Source: Enterobacter sp. RHBSTW-00175 (lineage in GTDB: Bacteria > Pseudomonadota > Gammaproteobacteria > Enterobacterales > Enterobacteriaceae). From it: a DNA stretch of 64,000 bases. Positions 1-11,124 of this stretch are shown piece by piece. The position numbers and the translations under genes were made by a program. How positions within the stretch are numbered: the stretch's first letter is position 1; each line of letters begins with the position of its first letter. The notes beneath the pieces are model-generated. The model ran no database searches, was not told the origin of the DNA, and worked only from the letters and a program-made list of their open reading frames with translations. The stretch spans positions 1,488,001-1,552,000 of the forward strand of contig NZ_CP055930.1 in NCBI RefSeq assembly GCF_013927005.1. Direction: 5' to 3'.

Positions 1-299
1 GCTGGCTGAGTAGTCTGCTCAGTTTTTGCTGGCGCACTCAGGTTTTCCCACTCGCTTCCTTTACTGGTCTTGTTGCTGTTGATATTGCCCAGCGCCAGAC
101 TGATGATGAAGAACAGCGTGGCCAGAATCGCAGTTGTACGGGTCATGAAGTTCGCAGAACCACTTGAACCAAACAGCGTACCGGAAGCGCCTGCTCCGAA
201 GGAGGCTCCCATATCAGCGCCTTTACCTTGTTGCAGCATGATCAGCGCTACGAGAGCGATGGCTACAATAAGGAAAATAACTAAAAGAGCTTCGTACAT
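1..299 (-). CDS. secG: SecG, preprotein translocase subunit (3' end outside window)
   Basis: SecG is the small auxiliary subunit of the inner-membrane SecYEG channel and helps SecA-driven export. The first 99 codons are present, starting at the ATG at 299; the usual length is about 110 residues, so only the extreme C-terminus is missing. It shows the expected start MYEALLV, a first hydrophobic helix, a cytoplasmic loop rich in Gly and Ser (GADMGASFGAGASG), a second helix and a polar, Thr/Gln/Pro-rich tail. It lies downstream of glmM on the same strand, as in E. coli. Identification is by direct family resemblance. Confidence 0.95.
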   Translation of the reverse strand, partial: MYEALLVIFLIVAIALVALIMLQQGKGADMGASFGAGASGTLFGSSGSANFMTRTTAILATLFFIISLALGNINSNKTSKGSEWENLSAPAKTEQTTQP

Positions 300-477
300 A
301 ATCAACCTGTTCCTTGCGGATTTGCCGCATACCAATGCTTCGACCAATTAGCAGGATTTTTGTTTCCCACTGAAGCGGGTGTGAATACTAACCAATGCGG
401 ATGACCTTCGCAAGGGCATTTTCAGTGCATTGTATCAACTGCGGAAAAAAACAGCAAAACGCCATTAATTGCACAAA

Positions 478-505
478 ACAAAGGCGGCAAGCGCCGCCTT
501 TTTAA
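478..505 (-). terminator. Intrinsic terminator downstream of glmM
   Basis: An 8-bp perfect GC-rich stem (AAGGCGGC / GCCGCCTT, 481-500) with a 4-base loop lies 20 bases after the glmM stop codon. T-rich sequence follows on the minus strand. It would separate glmM from secG, which then needs its own promoter in the roughly 180 bases before its start. Confidence 0.75.
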
Positions 506-522
506 ACACTTAACATGAAAAA

Positions 523-1860
523 TTATGCAGCTTTCACGGCATCAGCAATACGGTGAGCAAACTCCGTTACCTGCGCTTCATCTTCACCTTCCACCATGAC
601 GCGGATTAAAGGTTCAGTACCTGATTTGCGAAGTAATACGCGACCACGGTTACCCAGTGCCGCTTCAACATCCGCCATCACCGCTTTCACATTTGCATTT
701 TCCAGCGGATCGCCATGTCCGTCAGTGAAACGAACGTTAACCAGCAGTTGCGGGAACATTTTCATACCGCTGCACAAGTCATGCAGGCTCATATGGTTGC
801 GCACCATTGCCGCAACGACCTGGAGTCCCGCAACAATACCGTCACCGGTAGTTGTTTTGTCGAGCAGGATAACGTGACCTGAATTTTCAGCGCCAATACG
901 CCAGCCTTTCTCCTGGAGTTTTTCCAGCACATAGCGGTCGCCAACTTTGGCGCGGACAAACGGAATACCCAGCTGTTTCAGTGCCAGTTCAAGACCCATG
1001 TTGCTCATCACCGTGCCCACTGCGCCACCGCGCAGCTGGCCCTGACGCAGCGCTTCACGCGCAATGATATAAAGGATCTGATCGCCATCGACCTTATTCC
1101 CTTCGTGGTCGACCATAATGACACGGTCGCCATCGCCGTCCAGTGCAATACCAAGATCCGCTTTTTCTGCCAGAACACGGGCCTGCAAGGCACGAACATC
1201 CGTTGCCCCGACTTCTTCGTTGATATTCAGACCATCGGGTTCACAACCAATGGTGATCACTTTCGCACCCAGCTCGCGGAAAACATTCGGAGCAATGTGG
1301 TAAGTCGCGCCGTTTGCACAATCCACCACAATCTTAAGGTGCCCCAGGCTCAGTTCATTCGGGAATGTGCCTTTGCAGAACTCAATATAACGACCGGCAG
1401 CATCGACGATGCGGCTGGCTTTACCCAACTCAGCAGAATCGACACAGGTGATCTCTTTTTCCATTTCAGCTTCGATGGCTTCTTCGACTTCGTCCGGGAG
1501 CTTAGTGCCGTCGATCGAGAAGAATTTGATACCGTTGTCATAAAATGGATTGTGGGACGCAGAAATAACAATTCCGGCTTCAGCACGGAAGGCGCGCGTC
1601 AGGTAAGCAACCGCAGGCGTTGGCATTGGGCCCGTGAAAGAAGCGGATAAACCCGCAGCAGCCAGACCGGCTTCCAGGGCAGATTCCAGCATGTAGCCTG
1701 AAATACGGGTATCTTTACCGATAATGATTTTACGAGAACCATGACGTGCCAGCACTTTACCTGCCGCCCAGCCCAGTTTCAGGACAAAGTCAGGGGTGAT
1801 TGGTGCATCGCCTACGCGCCCACGGATACCATCGGTACCAAAATATTTACGATTACTCAT
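523..1860 (-). CDS. glmM: GlmM, phosphoglucosamine mutase
   Basis: GlmM interconverts glucosamine-6-phosphate and glucosamine-1-phosphate, a cytoplasmic step toward UDP-GlcNAc for peptidoglycan and lipopolysaccharide. The 445 residues match the family length. The catalytic phosphoserine loop is visible as ISASHNP (Ser102), the metal loop as DGDGDR, and the C-terminal phosphate-binding site as [12 protein letters not shown]. The start at 1860 (MSNRKYFG) was chosen because it gives the standard N-terminus; an in-frame upstream start at 1902 would add 14 residues inside folP. It overlaps the end of folP by 8 bases, indicating translational coupling in one operon. Confidence 0.97.
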   Translation of the reverse strand: MSNRKYFGTDGIRGRVGDAPITPDFVLKLGWAAGKVLARHGSRKIIIGKDTRISGYMLESALEAGLAAAGLSASFTGPMPTPAVAYLTRAFRAEAGIVISASHNPFYDNGIKFFSIDGTKLPDEVEEAIEAEMEKEITCVDSAELGKASRIVDAAGRYIEFCKGTFPNELSLGHLKIVVDCANGATYHIAPNVFRELGAKVITIGCEPDGLNINEEVGATDVRALQARVLAEKADLGIALDGDGDRVIMVDHEGNKVDGDQILYIIAREALRQGQLRGGAVGTVMSNMGLELALKQLGIPFVRAKVGDRYVLEKLQEKGWRIGAENSGHVILLDKTTTGDGIVAGLQVVAAMVRNHMSLHDLCSGMKMFPQLLVNVRFTDGHGDPLENANVKAVMADVEAALGNRGRVLLRKSGTEPLIRVMVEGEDEAQVTEFAHRIADAVKAA

Positions 1861-2701
1861 AGCGTTTATTTCCCTTCGCCGCCAGTGTGGCTTCAACCAC
1901 ACGCATGGCTTCTACTGTCTCTTTGACGTCATGGACACGAATAATGTGCGCGCCTTGCATCGCCGCAATGACCGCGCAAGCCAGGCTGCCGCTCAGACGT
2001 TCGCTCGGCCCCACATTCAGTAACTGCCCAATCATCGACTTTCTCGACATTCCCACCAGCAGCGGCAGGCCGTACTGATGAAATGCTGATAAGCGCGTGA
2101 GCAGCTCATAATTATGGGAGAGATTTTTACCGAAACCGAAGCCCGGGTCGAGTATCAATTTCTCTTTTGCGATACCCGCACGTTCGCACCGTTCGATATG
2201 TTCAATAAAAAAGCGATTCACATCAGCAAATACATCGTCGTACTTAGGTGCTTCCTGCATCGTTTTCGGTTGCCCTTGCATATGCATCAGGCAAACCGGT
2301 AAGCCGGTTTCCGCGGCGGCGTCCAGAGCACCCGGTTCAGTGAGCGAACGAATGTCATTGATAATGTGAGCACCCACTCTCGCCACTTCGCGGATAACTT
2401 CCGGTTTGGAGGTATCGACAGAGATCCAAACCTCAAAACGCTGCGCAATGGCTTCGACCACAGGGACTACGCGCGCCAGTTCTTCCTCCACTGAAACATC
2501 CGCCGCACCAGGACGTGTTGATTCCCCACCGACATCAATGATGGTAGCACCTGCATTAATCATCAAATTTGCGTGCTTAACAGCCTCTATAAGCGTGTTA
2601 TGCGTGCCACCGTCAGAGAAGGAGTCAGGGGTGACATTCAAGATCCCCATCACATGCGGATGTGAAAGATCGAGATGCGAGTCCTGGGCGAAAAGTTTCA
2701 T
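1853..2701 (-). CDS. folP: FolP, dihydropteroate synthase
   Basis: FolP condenses 6-hydroxymethyl-7,8-dihydropterin pyrophosphate with p-aminobenzoate to give dihydropteroate in folate synthesis; it is the sulfonamide target. The 282-residue TIM barrel carries the family signatures [14 protein letters not shown] near the N-terminus, [10 protein letters not shown] around residue 60, and DPGFGFGK and GMSRKSMIG in the C-terminal half. The start at 2701 (MKLFAQ) gives the usual length; an upstream in-frame start at 2755 would add an atypical hydrophobic stretch. It overlaps the start of glmM and follows ftsH in the conserved ftsH-folP-glmM order. Confidence 0.97.
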   Translation of the reverse strand: MKLFAQDSHLDLSHPHVMGILNVTPDSFSDGGTHNTLIEAVKHANLMINAGATIIDVGGESTRPGAADVSVEEELARVVPVVEAIAQRFEVWISVDTSKPEVIREVARVGAHIINDIRSLTEPGALDAAAETGLPVCLMHMQGQPKTMQEAPKYDDVFADVNRFFIEHIERCERAGIAKEKLILDPGFGFGKNLSHNYELLTRLSAFHQYGLPLLVGMSRKSMIGQLLNVGPSERLSGSLACAVIAAMQGAHIIRVHDVKETVEAMRVVEATLAAKGNKRYE

Positions 2702-2721
2702 GGCGAAATCCCTGGTATTAA

Positions 2722-2768
2722 AGTGGGTTAACAAAAAAGAAAAACCCCGGAGCAAGCTCCAGGGTTTC
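2722..2768 (-). terminator. Terminator-like hairpin after ftsH
   Basis: Between the ftsH stop and the folP start, an imperfect stem (AAACCCCGGAGC / GCTCCAGGGTTT, one mismatch, loop AA) is followed on the minus strand by a long T-rich run. It looks like an intrinsic terminator that could partly uncouple folP-glmM from ftsH. Confidence 0.7.
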
Positions 2769-2799
2769 AGGTACAGACAATATCATCAACAGCAGAGGC

Positions 2800-4734
2800 T
2801 TACTTGTCGCCCAACTGTTCTGACATGGTGTTGCCCGGGTTCTGCGTATGCGGTTCATCAACCGGACGCGGAGCACGTGGGGTGCCATTATTGTCAGAAT
2901 TGTTGGAAGCGCCTGGATCTTCCCAGCCTGCTGGAGGACGCACTTCGCGGCGTGCCATCAGGTCGTCAATCTGTGGAGCATCGATAGTCTCATATTTCAT
3001 GAGCGCATCTTTCATCGAATGCAGAATATCCAGATTGTCGTTCAGGATTTCACGAGCGCGACCGTAGTTACGTTCAATCAGTGCTTTCACTTCCTGATCG
3101 ATGATACGTGCAGTCTCATCGGACATATGTTTCGCTTTCGCAACAGAACGGCCCAGGAACACTTCACCCTCTTCCTCTGCATACAGCAGTGGACCGAGTT
3201 TGTCGGAGAAGCCCCACTGAGTCACCATGTTACGCGCCAGGTTAGTCGCGACTTTAATGTCGTTGGACGCACCGGTAGAAACATGCTCCACACCGTAGAT
3301 AATCTCTTCAGCCAGACGACCGCCGTACAGGGTAGAAATCTGACTTTCCAGTTTCCGACGGCTGGCGCTGATTGCATCACCTTCCGGCAGGAAGAATGTT
3401 ACCCCCAGAGCACGACCACGAGGAATAATCGTCACTTTATGTACCGGGTCGTGTTCCGGCACCAGGCGACCGATAATCGCGTGACCTGCTTCGTGGTAAG
3501 CCGTGGACTCTTTTTGCGCTTCCGTCATCACCATGGAGCGGCGTTCCGCACCCATCATGATTTTGTCCTTCGCTTTTTCGAATTCCACCATGGACACCAC
3601 GCGCTTGTTACCACGAGCAGCAAACAGTGCAGCTTCGTTGACCAGGTTCGCCAGATCCGCACCGGAGAAGCCCGGAGTACCACGCGCAATGATTGCCGCA
3701 TCGATATCTGGTGCCAGCGGTACGCGACGCATGTGAACTTTCAGAATCTGTTCACGGCCACGAACATCCGGCAGACCAACCACAACCTGACGGTCGAAAC
3801 GGCCTGGACGCAGCAGCGCTGGGTCAAGTACGTCTGGACGGTTAGTTGCCGCGATAACGATGATACCTTCGTTACCTTCAAAGCCGTCCATCTCAACCAG
3901 CATCTGGTTCAGCGTCTGTTCACGTTCATCGTGACCGCCACCCAGACCTGCGCCACGCTGGCGGCCTACGGCGTCGATTTCATCGATGAAGATAATGCAC
4001 GGTGCTGCCTTCTTGGCCTGCTCGAACATGTCACGCACACGAGATGCACCGACACCCACAAACATTTCAACGAAGTCAGAACCTGAAATAGTAAAGAACG
4101 GCACCTTTGCTTCACCCGCAATGGCTTTTGCCAGCAGGGTTTTACCGGTACCCGGAGGCCCCACCATCAGAACGCCTTTCGGGATCTTACCGCCCAGTTT
4201 CTGGAAACGGCTCGGCTCACGCAGGTATTCTACCAGTTCACCCACCTCTTCTTTCGCTTCGTCACAACCTGCGACATCAGCAAAAGTGGTTTTGATCTGG
4301 TCTTCCGTCAGCATACGCGCCTTACTCTTACCGAACGACATGGCACCTTTGCCACCGCCGCCCTGCATCTGGCGCATAAAGAAGATCCAGACGCCAATAA
4401 GAAGCAGCATCGGGAACCAGGAGATGAAGATAGAAGCCAGCAGGCTTGGTTCTTCTGGCGGCTCGCCTACCACCTTGACGTTTTTGGTCAGGAGGTTATC
4501 AAGCAGCTTAGGATCGTTCACCGGGATGTAGGTCGTGTAACGGTTACTATCTTTCTTGGTAACGTTGATCTCACGTCCGTTGATACGCGCTTCGCGAACC
4601 TGGTCCTGATTGACCTCTTGCAGGAAGGTAGAATAATCCACCTTGCGGCCATTCGACTCGCTGGGCCCAAAGCTCTGGAATACTGACATCAGCACAACGG
4701 CAATGACCAGCCAGAGTATTAGGTTTTTCGCCAT
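2800..4734 (-). CDS. ftsH: FtsH, membrane-anchored AAA+ zinc metalloprotease
   Basis: FtsH is an inner-membrane hexameric ATP-dependent protease that degrades LpxC, sigma-32 and misassembled membrane proteins. From the ATG at 4734 it is 644 residues: an N-terminal membrane helix, a periplasmic region, a second helix (residues about 97-117), an AAA+ domain with Walker A GPPGTGKT, Walker B IIFIDEID and the second region of homology, then the protease domain with HEAGH (about residue 415). A TTG at 4743 would add three residues and has the better-spaced GAGG ribosome site, so either start is possible. The gene follows rlmE on the same strand, as in E. coli. Confidence 0.97.
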   Translation of the reverse strand: MAKNLILWLVIAVVLMSVFQSFGPSESNGRKVDYSTFLQEVNQDQVREARINGREINVTKKDSNRYTTYIPVNDPKLLDNLLTKNVKVVGEPPEEPSLLASIFISWFPMLLLIGVWIFFMRQMQGGGGKGAMSFGKSKARMLTEDQIKTTFADVAGCDEAKEEVGELVEYLREPSRFQKLGGKIPKGVLMVGPPGTGKTLLAKAIAGEAKVPFFTISGSDFVEMFVGVGASRVRDMFEQAKKAAPCIIFIDEIDAVGRQRGAGLGGGHDEREQTLNQMLVEMDGFEGNEGIIVIAATNRPDVLDPALLRPGRFDRQVVVGLPDVRGREQILKVHMRRVPLAPDIDAAIIARGTPGFSGADLANLVNEAALFAARGNKRVVSMVEFEKAKDKIMMGAERRSMVMTEAQKESTAYHEAGHAIIGRLVPEHDPVHKVTIIPRGRALGVTFFLPEGDAISASRRKLESQISTLYGGRLAEEIIYGVEHVSTGASNDIKVATNLARNMVTQWGFSDKLGPLLYAEEEGEVFLGRSVAKAKHMSDETARIIDQEVKALIERNYGRAREILNDNLDILHSMKDALMKYETIDAPQIDDLMARREVRPPAGWEDPGASNNSDNNGTPRAPRPVDEPHTQNPGNTMSEQLGDK

Positions 4735-4836
4735 GTCACTCAAGGGATTAACCTCACATTACAACTGTGTTAAAAACAGCGTCAGGATACTCAATATTCA
4801 GTTTCATTCAAACTTTCGTTTGAAATCCACCGGTTA

Positions 4837-5463
4837 TCATTTTCGCCCGGTCGCTACAATATACACTTCTCGGGAACGAGCCCGGGAAGAGTCCGGCTTA
4901 CGAACTTTGACCTTCGCAAACAGGGAGCGAATTTCCTTAAGGTACTCCTCGAAACCTTCGCCCTGAAACACCTTCACAACAAAACTACCACCAGGCGCTA
5001 GAACATCACGACACATTTCTAACGCTAGCTCCACCAGATACATGGCACGGGGGATATCCACCGCCGGTGTTCCGCACATATTTGGCGCCATATCAGACAT
5101 GACAACCTGGACCTTACTATCACCTACACGATCAAGTAACGCTTTCAGCACTAATTCATCACGAAAATCGCCCTGAAGGAAGTCCACACCGACGATGGGA
5201 TCCATTGGTAAAAGATCACATGCGATGATTCGGCCCGCGCCGCCAATCTGCGTTACCGCATACTGCGACCATCCGCCAGGTGCCGCACCGAGGTCGACAA
5301 CAGTCATTCCCGGCTTAAAAAGTTTGTCACTTTGCTGTATTTCATCAAGTTTAAACCAGGCGCGGGAACGCAACCCTTTTTTCTGCGCCTGAAGAACATA
5401 TTTATCGCTAAAGTGTTCCTGAAGCCAGCGGCTGGAACTGGCAGAACGCTTTTTACCTGTCAT
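4837..5463 (-). CDS. rlmE: RlmE (FtsJ), 23S rRNA 2'-O-ribose methyltransferase
   Basis: RlmE methylates the 2'-hydroxyl of U2552 in the 23S rRNA A loop on the 50S subunit. At 208 residues it is about the family length. The Rossmann-fold SAM site is clear as [13 protein letters not shown] (about residues 58-70), with the catalytic-region motif [10 protein letters not shown] and the lysine-bearing strand [10 protein letters not shown]. It lies upstream of ftsH with a gap of about 100 bases and divergent from yhbY. In E. coli the pair is heat-inducible; no sigma-32 promoter was pinned down here. Confidence 0.96.
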   Translation of the reverse strand: MTGKKRSASSSRWLQEHFSDKYVLQAQKKGLRSRAWFKLDEIQQSDKLFKPGMTVVDLGAAPGGWSQYAVTQIGGAGRIIACDLLPMDPIVGVDFLQGDFRDELVLKALLDRVGDSKVQVVMSDMAPNMCGTPAVDIPRAMYLVELALEMCRDVLAPGGSFVVKVFQGEGFEEYLKEIRSLFAKVKVRKPDSSRARSREVYIVATGRK

Positions 5464-5590
5464 TTAACATTTCCGTCCTGGTTCATCGTTGCTTGCCTGC
5501 GACGTAAATTTCTACGCAGCTATTTGGCGATATTAGGGAGATGGCGGTAGAATGAACCGTTTTCAATCCCAACGTAAGCAAAAATATACG

Positions 5591-5884
5591 ATGAATCTGA
5601 GTACTAAACAAAAACAGCACCTTAAAGGTCTGGCACATCCGCTCAAGCCTGTAGTCATGCTTGGCAACAATGGTTTGACCGAAGGGGTGCTTGCCGAGAT
5701 TGAACAAGCGCTGGAACACCACGAGCTGATCAAGGTGAAAATCGCCTCTGAAGACCGAGACACTAAAAACCTGATCGTGGAAGCCATCGTGCGCGAAACC
5801 GGCGCCTGTAATGTACAGGTCATCGGTAAAACGCTGGTGCTCTATCGCCCATCTAAAGAGCGTAAAATCTCGCTGCCACGCTAA
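5591..5884 (+). CDS. yhbY: YhbY, CRM-domain ribosome assembly protein
   Basis: YhbY is a 97-residue single CRM-domain RNA-binding protein associated with pre-50S particles. The sequence is almost wholly the CRM fold: an N-terminal helix (LSTKQKQHLKGLAH), the GxxG-type loop seen as LGNNGLTEGV, and the conserved ending RPSKERKISLPR. The start at 5591 (MNLSTK) was chosen because it gives the family N-terminus; an upstream ATG at 5552 would add 13 residues. It is transcribed divergently from rlmE and ends about 90 bases before a bidirectional terminator shared with greA. Confidence 0.95.
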   Translation: MNLSTKQKQHLKGLAHPLKPVVMLGNNGLTEGVLAEIEQALEHHELIKVKIASEDRDTKNLIVEAIVRETGACNVQVIGKTLVLYRPSKERKISLPR

Positions 5885-5970
5885 GAATATCCTGAATCAA
5901 ACACATTTTCTGTGTAAAACGAGGGATTTCTTTCAGCAGGTGAGCAAAATGCCACGCTCCTTGAGTTGAT

Positions 5971-5997
5971 AAAAGGCCGCTATGCGGCCTTTTTCCT
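5971..5997. terminator. Bidirectional terminator between yhbY and greA
   Basis: A 9-bp perfect stem (AAAGGCCGC / GCGGCCTTT, loop TAT) is flanked by A-rich sequence on the left and T-rich sequence on the right. It can therefore end the converging yhbY and greA transcripts. Confidence 0.85.
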
Positions 5998-6035
5998 TTC
6001 TTTACAATGTATCAACATCTTAGCGGAGATGCGAA

Positions 6036-6512
6036 TTACAGGTACTCGACCTTGATAATTTCGTATTCCACTTCGCCACCTGGCGTACGGATGTTAACAA
6101 CATCATCCTGCTCTTTACCGATCAGGCCACGCGCAATCGGTGAATTCACAGAGATCAGGTTCTGTTTAAAATCAGCCTCATCGTCACCCACGATGCGATA
6201 AGTCTGTTCTTCTTCGGTGTCCAGGTTCAGTACATTGACGGTAGCACCAAAGATAACGCGGCCATTGTTCGGCATTTTAGTGATATCGATAACCTGCGCA
6301 TTAGACAGCTTCGCTTCGATATCTTTAATACGTCCTTCACAGAAGCCCTGCTGCTCACGCGCGGCGTGGTATTCGGCATTCTCTTTCAGGTCGCCATGCT
6401 CACGCGCATCCGCAATAGCGGCGATGATTTCAGGACGACGGACGGATTTCAGGAAATCCAGTTCTTCGCGCAGTTTTTCGGCACCACGTAAGGTCATCGG
6501 AATAGCTTGCAT
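6036..6512 (-). CDS. greA: GreA, transcript cleavage factor
   Basis: GreA enters the RNA polymerase secondary channel and stimulates cleavage of backtracked transcripts. At 158 residues it has the family length. The N-terminal coiled coil holds the acidic tip ([19 protein letters not shown], about residues 35-53) that positions the catalytic magnesium. The C-terminal FKBP-like domain includes the family signature region [14 protein letters not shown]. It stands alone between the yhbY terminator and a long leader shared divergently with dacB, which contains an early terminator (see 6602-6640). Confidence 0.97.
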   Translation of the reverse strand: MQAIPMTLRGAEKLREELDFLKSVRRPEIIAAIADAREHGDLKENAEYHAAREQQGFCEGRIKDIEAKLSNAQVIDITKMPNNGRVIFGATVNVLNLDTEEEQTYRIVGDDEADFKQNLISVNSPIARGLIGKEQDDVVNIRTPGGEVEYEIIKVEYL

Positions 6513-6601
6513 TTGTTATACCTCTTAAACATTCCTGTTGGGAGCGACATGACCCGCCCCACCCCTGTGCCCACGTAAGTCATAACCATGTGCGGGCCAG
6601 A

Positions 6602-6640
6602 AGCAAAAAGAAAACCGACCCGGAAGCAAAGCCCAGGTCA
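6602..6640 (-). terminator. Early terminator in the greA leader (GraL-like)
   Basis: On the minus strand, about 105 bases upstream of greA, a 7-bp stem (GACCTGG / CCGGGTC with one G-U pair, 6617-6639) is followed by a T-rich tail (GGTTTTCTTTTT). This matches the position and design of the E. coli greA leader terminator that yields the short GraL RNAs by attenuation. The matching promoter would lie at about 6645-6720. The RNA itself is inferred. Confidence 0.65.
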
Positions 6641-6759
6641 GCAGCAATTTTTCAATTTGATACGCATTTTACCGCGAAGTTCACTATGGGTCATCGTTTA
6701 CTTTGCAGGGGGTTGCGCCGTAGTATGGCGGTTTGTTTCCGGGTTGTTAGCGCGAGATT

Positions 6760-8193
6760 ATGCGATTTTCCAGATTTATCATCGGATTGACTACCAGTTT
6801 AACGTTCACCGTCCAGGCCGCGAATGTTGATGAGTACATTAATCAGCTGCCCGCAGGTGCCAACCTTGCACTGATCGTGCAAAAGGTCGGGGCTCAGACG
6901 CCTGATATTGACTATCACAGTCAGCAAATGGCACTGCCAGCCAGTACCCAGAAGGTTATCACTGGACTTGCCGCCCTGCTTCAGCTTGGCCCAGACTTCC
7001 GCTTTACCACTACGCTTGAAAGCAAAGGTAATGTCGATAGCGGCGTGCTGAAAGGTGACTTGATCGCCCGATTTGGCGGCGATCCGACGTTAAAACGCCA
7101 GGATATTCGCAACATGGTTGCGGTACTGAAAAAATCGGGTGTCCAGAAGATTGAAGGCAATGTCCTCATAGACACCTCCATTTTTGCCAGCCATGATAAA
7201 GCACCTGGCTGGCCCTGGAACGACATGACGCAGTGTTTTAGCGCCCCACCAGCTGCAGCCATTGTTGATCGTAACTGCTTCTCAGTGTCGCTCTATAGCG
7301 CCCCAAAACCAGATGATTTAGCGTTTATCCGTGTGGCGTCATATTACCCGGTGACAATGTTTAGCCAGGTTCGCACACTGGCAAAAGGCTCGCCAGATGC
7401 ACAGTATTGCGAGCTCGACGTTGTACCAGGCGATCTTAACCGCTTCACGCTTACCGGCTGCCTGACGCAACGCGCAGACCCTCTTCCGCTGGCTTTCGCT
7501 ATTCAGGATGGCGCAAGTTATGCCGGAGCCATTATTAAAGACGAGCTTAAGCAGGCCGGAATTACCTACACCGGAACGCTGCTGCGCCAGACACAAGTCA
7601 ATCAACCCGGCACGGTGATCGCCAGCAAGCAGTCTGCACCGCTTCACGACCTGCTGAAAATCATGCTGAAAAAATCAGACAACATGATTGCCGATACCGT
7701 CTTCAGAATGATTGGTCATGCTCGTTTCGGCGTTCCCGGCACCTGGCGCGCGGGTTCCGATGCGGTTCGTCAGATTTTACGTCAGCAAGCCGGAGTTGAT
7801 CTTGGTAATACCATCGCCGTTGATGGTTCCGGGTTATCACGTCATAACTTGATCTCCCCTGCAACCATGATGCAAGTACTTCAGTACATTGCACAACATG
7901 ACTCTGAGCTAAACTTTATTTCGATGCTGCCCCTCGCCGGGCATGATGGTTCACTTCAGTACCGCGCCGGGCTTCACGCTGCTGGCGTAGACGGCAAAGT
8001 CTCAGCCAAAACAGGTTCATTGCAAGGGGTATACAACCTTGCCGGTTTTATCACCACCGCCAGCGGGCAACGCATGGCATTCGTGCAGTACCTCTCAGGC
8101 TATGCTGTTGAACCGACCGATCAGCGCAATCGTCGTATTCCGCTGGTTCGGTTTGAGAGCCGGCTTTACAAAGACATCTATCAGAATAATTAG
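6760..8193 (+). CDS. dacB: DacB (PBP4), D-alanyl-D-alanine carboxypeptidase/endopeptidase
   Basis: PBP4 is a low-molecular-mass class C penicillin-binding protein in the periplasm that trims pentapeptides and cuts D-Ala-DAP crosslinks. The 477 residues begin with a signal peptide (about 20 residues ending FTVQA). The serine-enzyme motifs are all present: STQK with catalytic Ser62, SDN (about residue 306) and KTG (about residue 417). The large insertion domain typical of the family lies between the first two motifs. It overlaps the start region of the response regulator gene, so a three-gene transcript is likely. It is divergent from greA. Confidence 0.97.
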   Translation: MRFSRFIIGLTTSLTFTVQAANVDEYINQLPAGANLALIVQKVGAQTPDIDYHSQQMALPASTQKVITGLAALLQLGPDFRFTTTLESKGNVDSGVLKGDLIARFGGDPTLKRQDIRNMVAVLKKSGVQKIEGNVLIDTSIFASHDKAPGWPWNDMTQCFSAPPAAAIVDRNCFSVSLYSAPKPDDLAFIRVASYYPVTMFSQVRTLAKGSPDAQYCELDVVPGDLNRFTLTGCLTQRADPLPLAFAIQDGASYAGAIIKDELKQAGITYTGTLLRQTQVNQPGTVIASKQSAPLHDLLKIMLKKSDNMIADTVFRMIGHARFGVPGTWRAGSDAVRQILRQQAGVDLGNTIAVDGSGLSRHNLISPATMMQVLQYIAQHDSELNFISMLPLAGHDGSLQYRAGLHAAGVDGKVSAKTGSLQGVYNLAGFITTASGQRMAFVQYLSGYAVEPTDQRNRRIPLVRFESRLYKDIYQNN

Positions 8194-8195
8194 TG

Positions 8196-8858
8196 ATGAA
8201 ATTACTTATTGTTGAAGACGATCTGTTATTGCAGGAAGGACTGTCACTGGCGCTGGCTAACGAAGGCTATGCGCTGGACTGTGCAGCGACCGCTGCTGAA
8301 GCAGATTCCTTGATCCAAAGCGGTGAATATAGCCTGGTGATCCTCGATTTAGGTTTACCCGATAAAGACGGCGCAACGTTGCTAAGTCAGTGGCGCCGTC
8401 GCGGTATTTCAAACCCGGTTCTGATCCTCACCGCACGTGATTCACTCGAAGACCGGATCAACGGTCTCGACTCTGGCGCAGATGATTATCTGGTTAAACC
8501 TTTTGCTCTCGCTGAGCTTCAGGCGCGGGCGCGGGCGCTTATCCGCCGCTATCAGGGCCATAGCGATAACCTGCTGACGGATGGCGATATCACGCTGAAT
8601 CTACAAACACAGCAGGTGCTGCGTAATTTACAGCCCGTTGAAGTCACCCCTAAAGAGTTTGCGCTGCTGACGCGCCTTATTATGCGAAGCGGTCAGACAG
8701 TACACCGGGAAACGCTCCAGCAAGACATCTACTCCTGGCAGGATGACCCAGGTTCAAACACACTTGAAGTGCATATCCATAATTTGCGCCGTAAGCTTGG
8801 CAAAGACAGGATTAAAACCGTTCGCGGCGTGGGTTATCGCCTGGAGAGCCAGAAATGA
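8196..8858 (+). CDS. pmrA: PmrA/BasR-like OmpR-family response regulator
   Basis: A 220-residue two-component regulator: an N-terminal receiver with acidic pocket (VEDD), phospho-acceptor Asp51 in LDLGLPD, conserved Thr (LTARD) and Lys (VKPF), then a winged-helix DNA-binding domain ending TVRGVGYRLES. It resembles PmrA/BasR most and QseB next, but its sequence is clearly diverged from E. coli BasR. The ATG at 8196 follows the dacB stop at once; a GTG at 8193 would add one residue. It overlaps the kinase gene by 4 bases (ATGA). By family, PmrA-type regulators control lipid A modification genes; targets here are unknown, and a second pair next to eptA elsewhere in the genome is possible. Confidence 0.75.
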   Translation: MKLLIVEDDLLLQEGLSLALANEGYALDCAATAAEADSLIQSGEYSLVILDLGLPDKDGATLLSQWRRRGISNPVLILTARDSLEDRINGLDSGADDYLVKPFALAELQARARALIRRYQGHSDNLLTDGDITLNLQTQQVLRNLQPVEVTPKEFALLTRLIMRSGQTVHRETLQQDIYSWQDDPGSNTLEVHIHNLRRKLGKDRIKTVRGVGYRLESQK

Positions 8859-9898
8859 ACAGTATGCGTCGGCGACTGATGGTTCTGCTGGCGGTTATTC
8901 TGTTGTTTTTCCAGCTGATAAGCGTTGTCTGGCTGTGGCATGAAAGCCGTGAACAGATCAGCTTTCTGGTCAGTGAGACGTTGTCTGCGAAAGCGCGAAA
9001 CAACCATGTTGAAAAAGAGATCCGTGAAGCCATTGCCTCGCTGCTGGTGCCGTCTCTGGTCATGGTCAGCTTTACCCTGCTTTTCTCTTTCTGGGCAGTG
9101 ACCTGGATAACACGGCCGCTTAATCAACTGCGCGATAGCCTTGCCAATCGCTCGGCGGATAATCTCACCCCCCTGCCGATGTATTCCGATATGGAAGAGA
9201 TTGGCGCAGTCACCACATCACTCAATCAACTGCTCGCCCGTCTGGATCATACCATCCAGCAGGAGCGGCTGTTCACCGCAGACGCGGCCCATGAGTTGCG
9301 TACACCGCTTGCAGGGATAAGGCTGCACCTGGAGCTGATGGCACAGGCGGGCTCTGCACAGGCGAAGACTTTAATTAGCCGCATCGATCAGCTGATGCAC
9401 ACGGTAGAGCAATTGCTGATGCTGGCCCGAGCCGGGCAGGCGTTGGCCAGTGGACACTACAATACTCTGGTCTGGACGGAGAATATTATCGCGCCACTCG
9501 GGCTTGAGCATGAAGCCAAAGAACATAAGGTGATTTGGCCGGAGAAAAGTCCCCTGACCGTGCAGGGCGATGCCGTTCTGTTGCGTCTGATGCTCAGGAA
9601 CCTGCTGGAGAATGCTGCACGCTACAGCCCAACAGGAACGACGATTACTGTCAGAATCACACAGCAAGGCGATGGTACTCAGGTAAGTGTTATCGATCAG
9701 GGGCCTGGTATTGATGAGGCACACCGGCAATCGATCACCGAACCTTTCCGGCGCCTTGATCAGCGTTACGGAGGAAGCGGTCTGGGGCTGAGTATCGTCC
9801 AGCGTATTGTCCAGCTCCACCACGGCAGGCTGACGCTTGAGAACGGCCCGGAAGGTGGCTTAATCGCCAGCTGCTGGTTACCTTCAATGCTGAGCTAA
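8855..9898 (+). CDS. pmrB: PmrB/BasS-like sensor histidine kinase
   Basis: A 347-residue inner-membrane kinase with two membrane helices (about residues 8-28 and 62-84), a short periplasmic loop of about 33 residues, a HAMP-like linker, a dimerisation domain with the phospho-accepting His146 in DAAHELRTPLAG, and an ATPase domain with N box (NLLENAARYS), DQGPGID and GGSGLGLSIV. The N-terminal stretches (LISVVWLWHES, EIREAIASLLVPS) closely follow E. coli BasS, supporting a PmrB assignment. The short periplasmic loop fits the sensing of metal or acid rather than a bulky ligand. It partners the overlapping upstream regulator. Confidence 0.75.
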   Translation: MNSMRRRLMVLLAVILLFFQLISVVWLWHESREQISFLVSETLSAKARNNHVEKEIREAIASLLVPSLVMVSFTLLFSFWAVTWITRPLNQLRDSLANRSADNLTPLPMYSDMEEIGAVTTSLNQLLARLDHTIQQERLFTADAAHELRTPLAGIRLHLELMAQAGSAQAKTLISRIDQLMHTVEQLLMLARAGQALASGHYNTLVWTENIIAPLGLEHEAKEHKVIWPEKSPLTVQGDAVLLRLMLRNLLENAARYSPTGTTITVRITQQGDGTQVSVIDQGPGIDEAHRQSITEPFRRLDQRYGGSGLGLSIVQRIVQLHHGRLTLENGPEGGLIASCWLPSMLS

Positions 9899-9926
9899 AA
9901 AAAAGCCCCCTGTGCAGGGGGCTTAT
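9897..9926. terminator. Bidirectional terminator between pmrB-like gene and obgE
   Basis: A strong hairpin (GCCCCC TGTGCA GGGGGC, 9905-9922) begins just after the kinase stop codon, preceded by a run of A. It lies between two converging genes and can serve both. Confidence 0.85.
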
Positions 9927-9933
9927 ACAGAGA

Positions 9934-11124
<1,191 letters not shown>

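Noticed and set aside
2848..4086. A 412-codon open frame antisense to ftsH
   Set aside because: It is the mirror of a highly conserved gene, has no ribosome site or family likeness, and its composition follows the ftsH codons.
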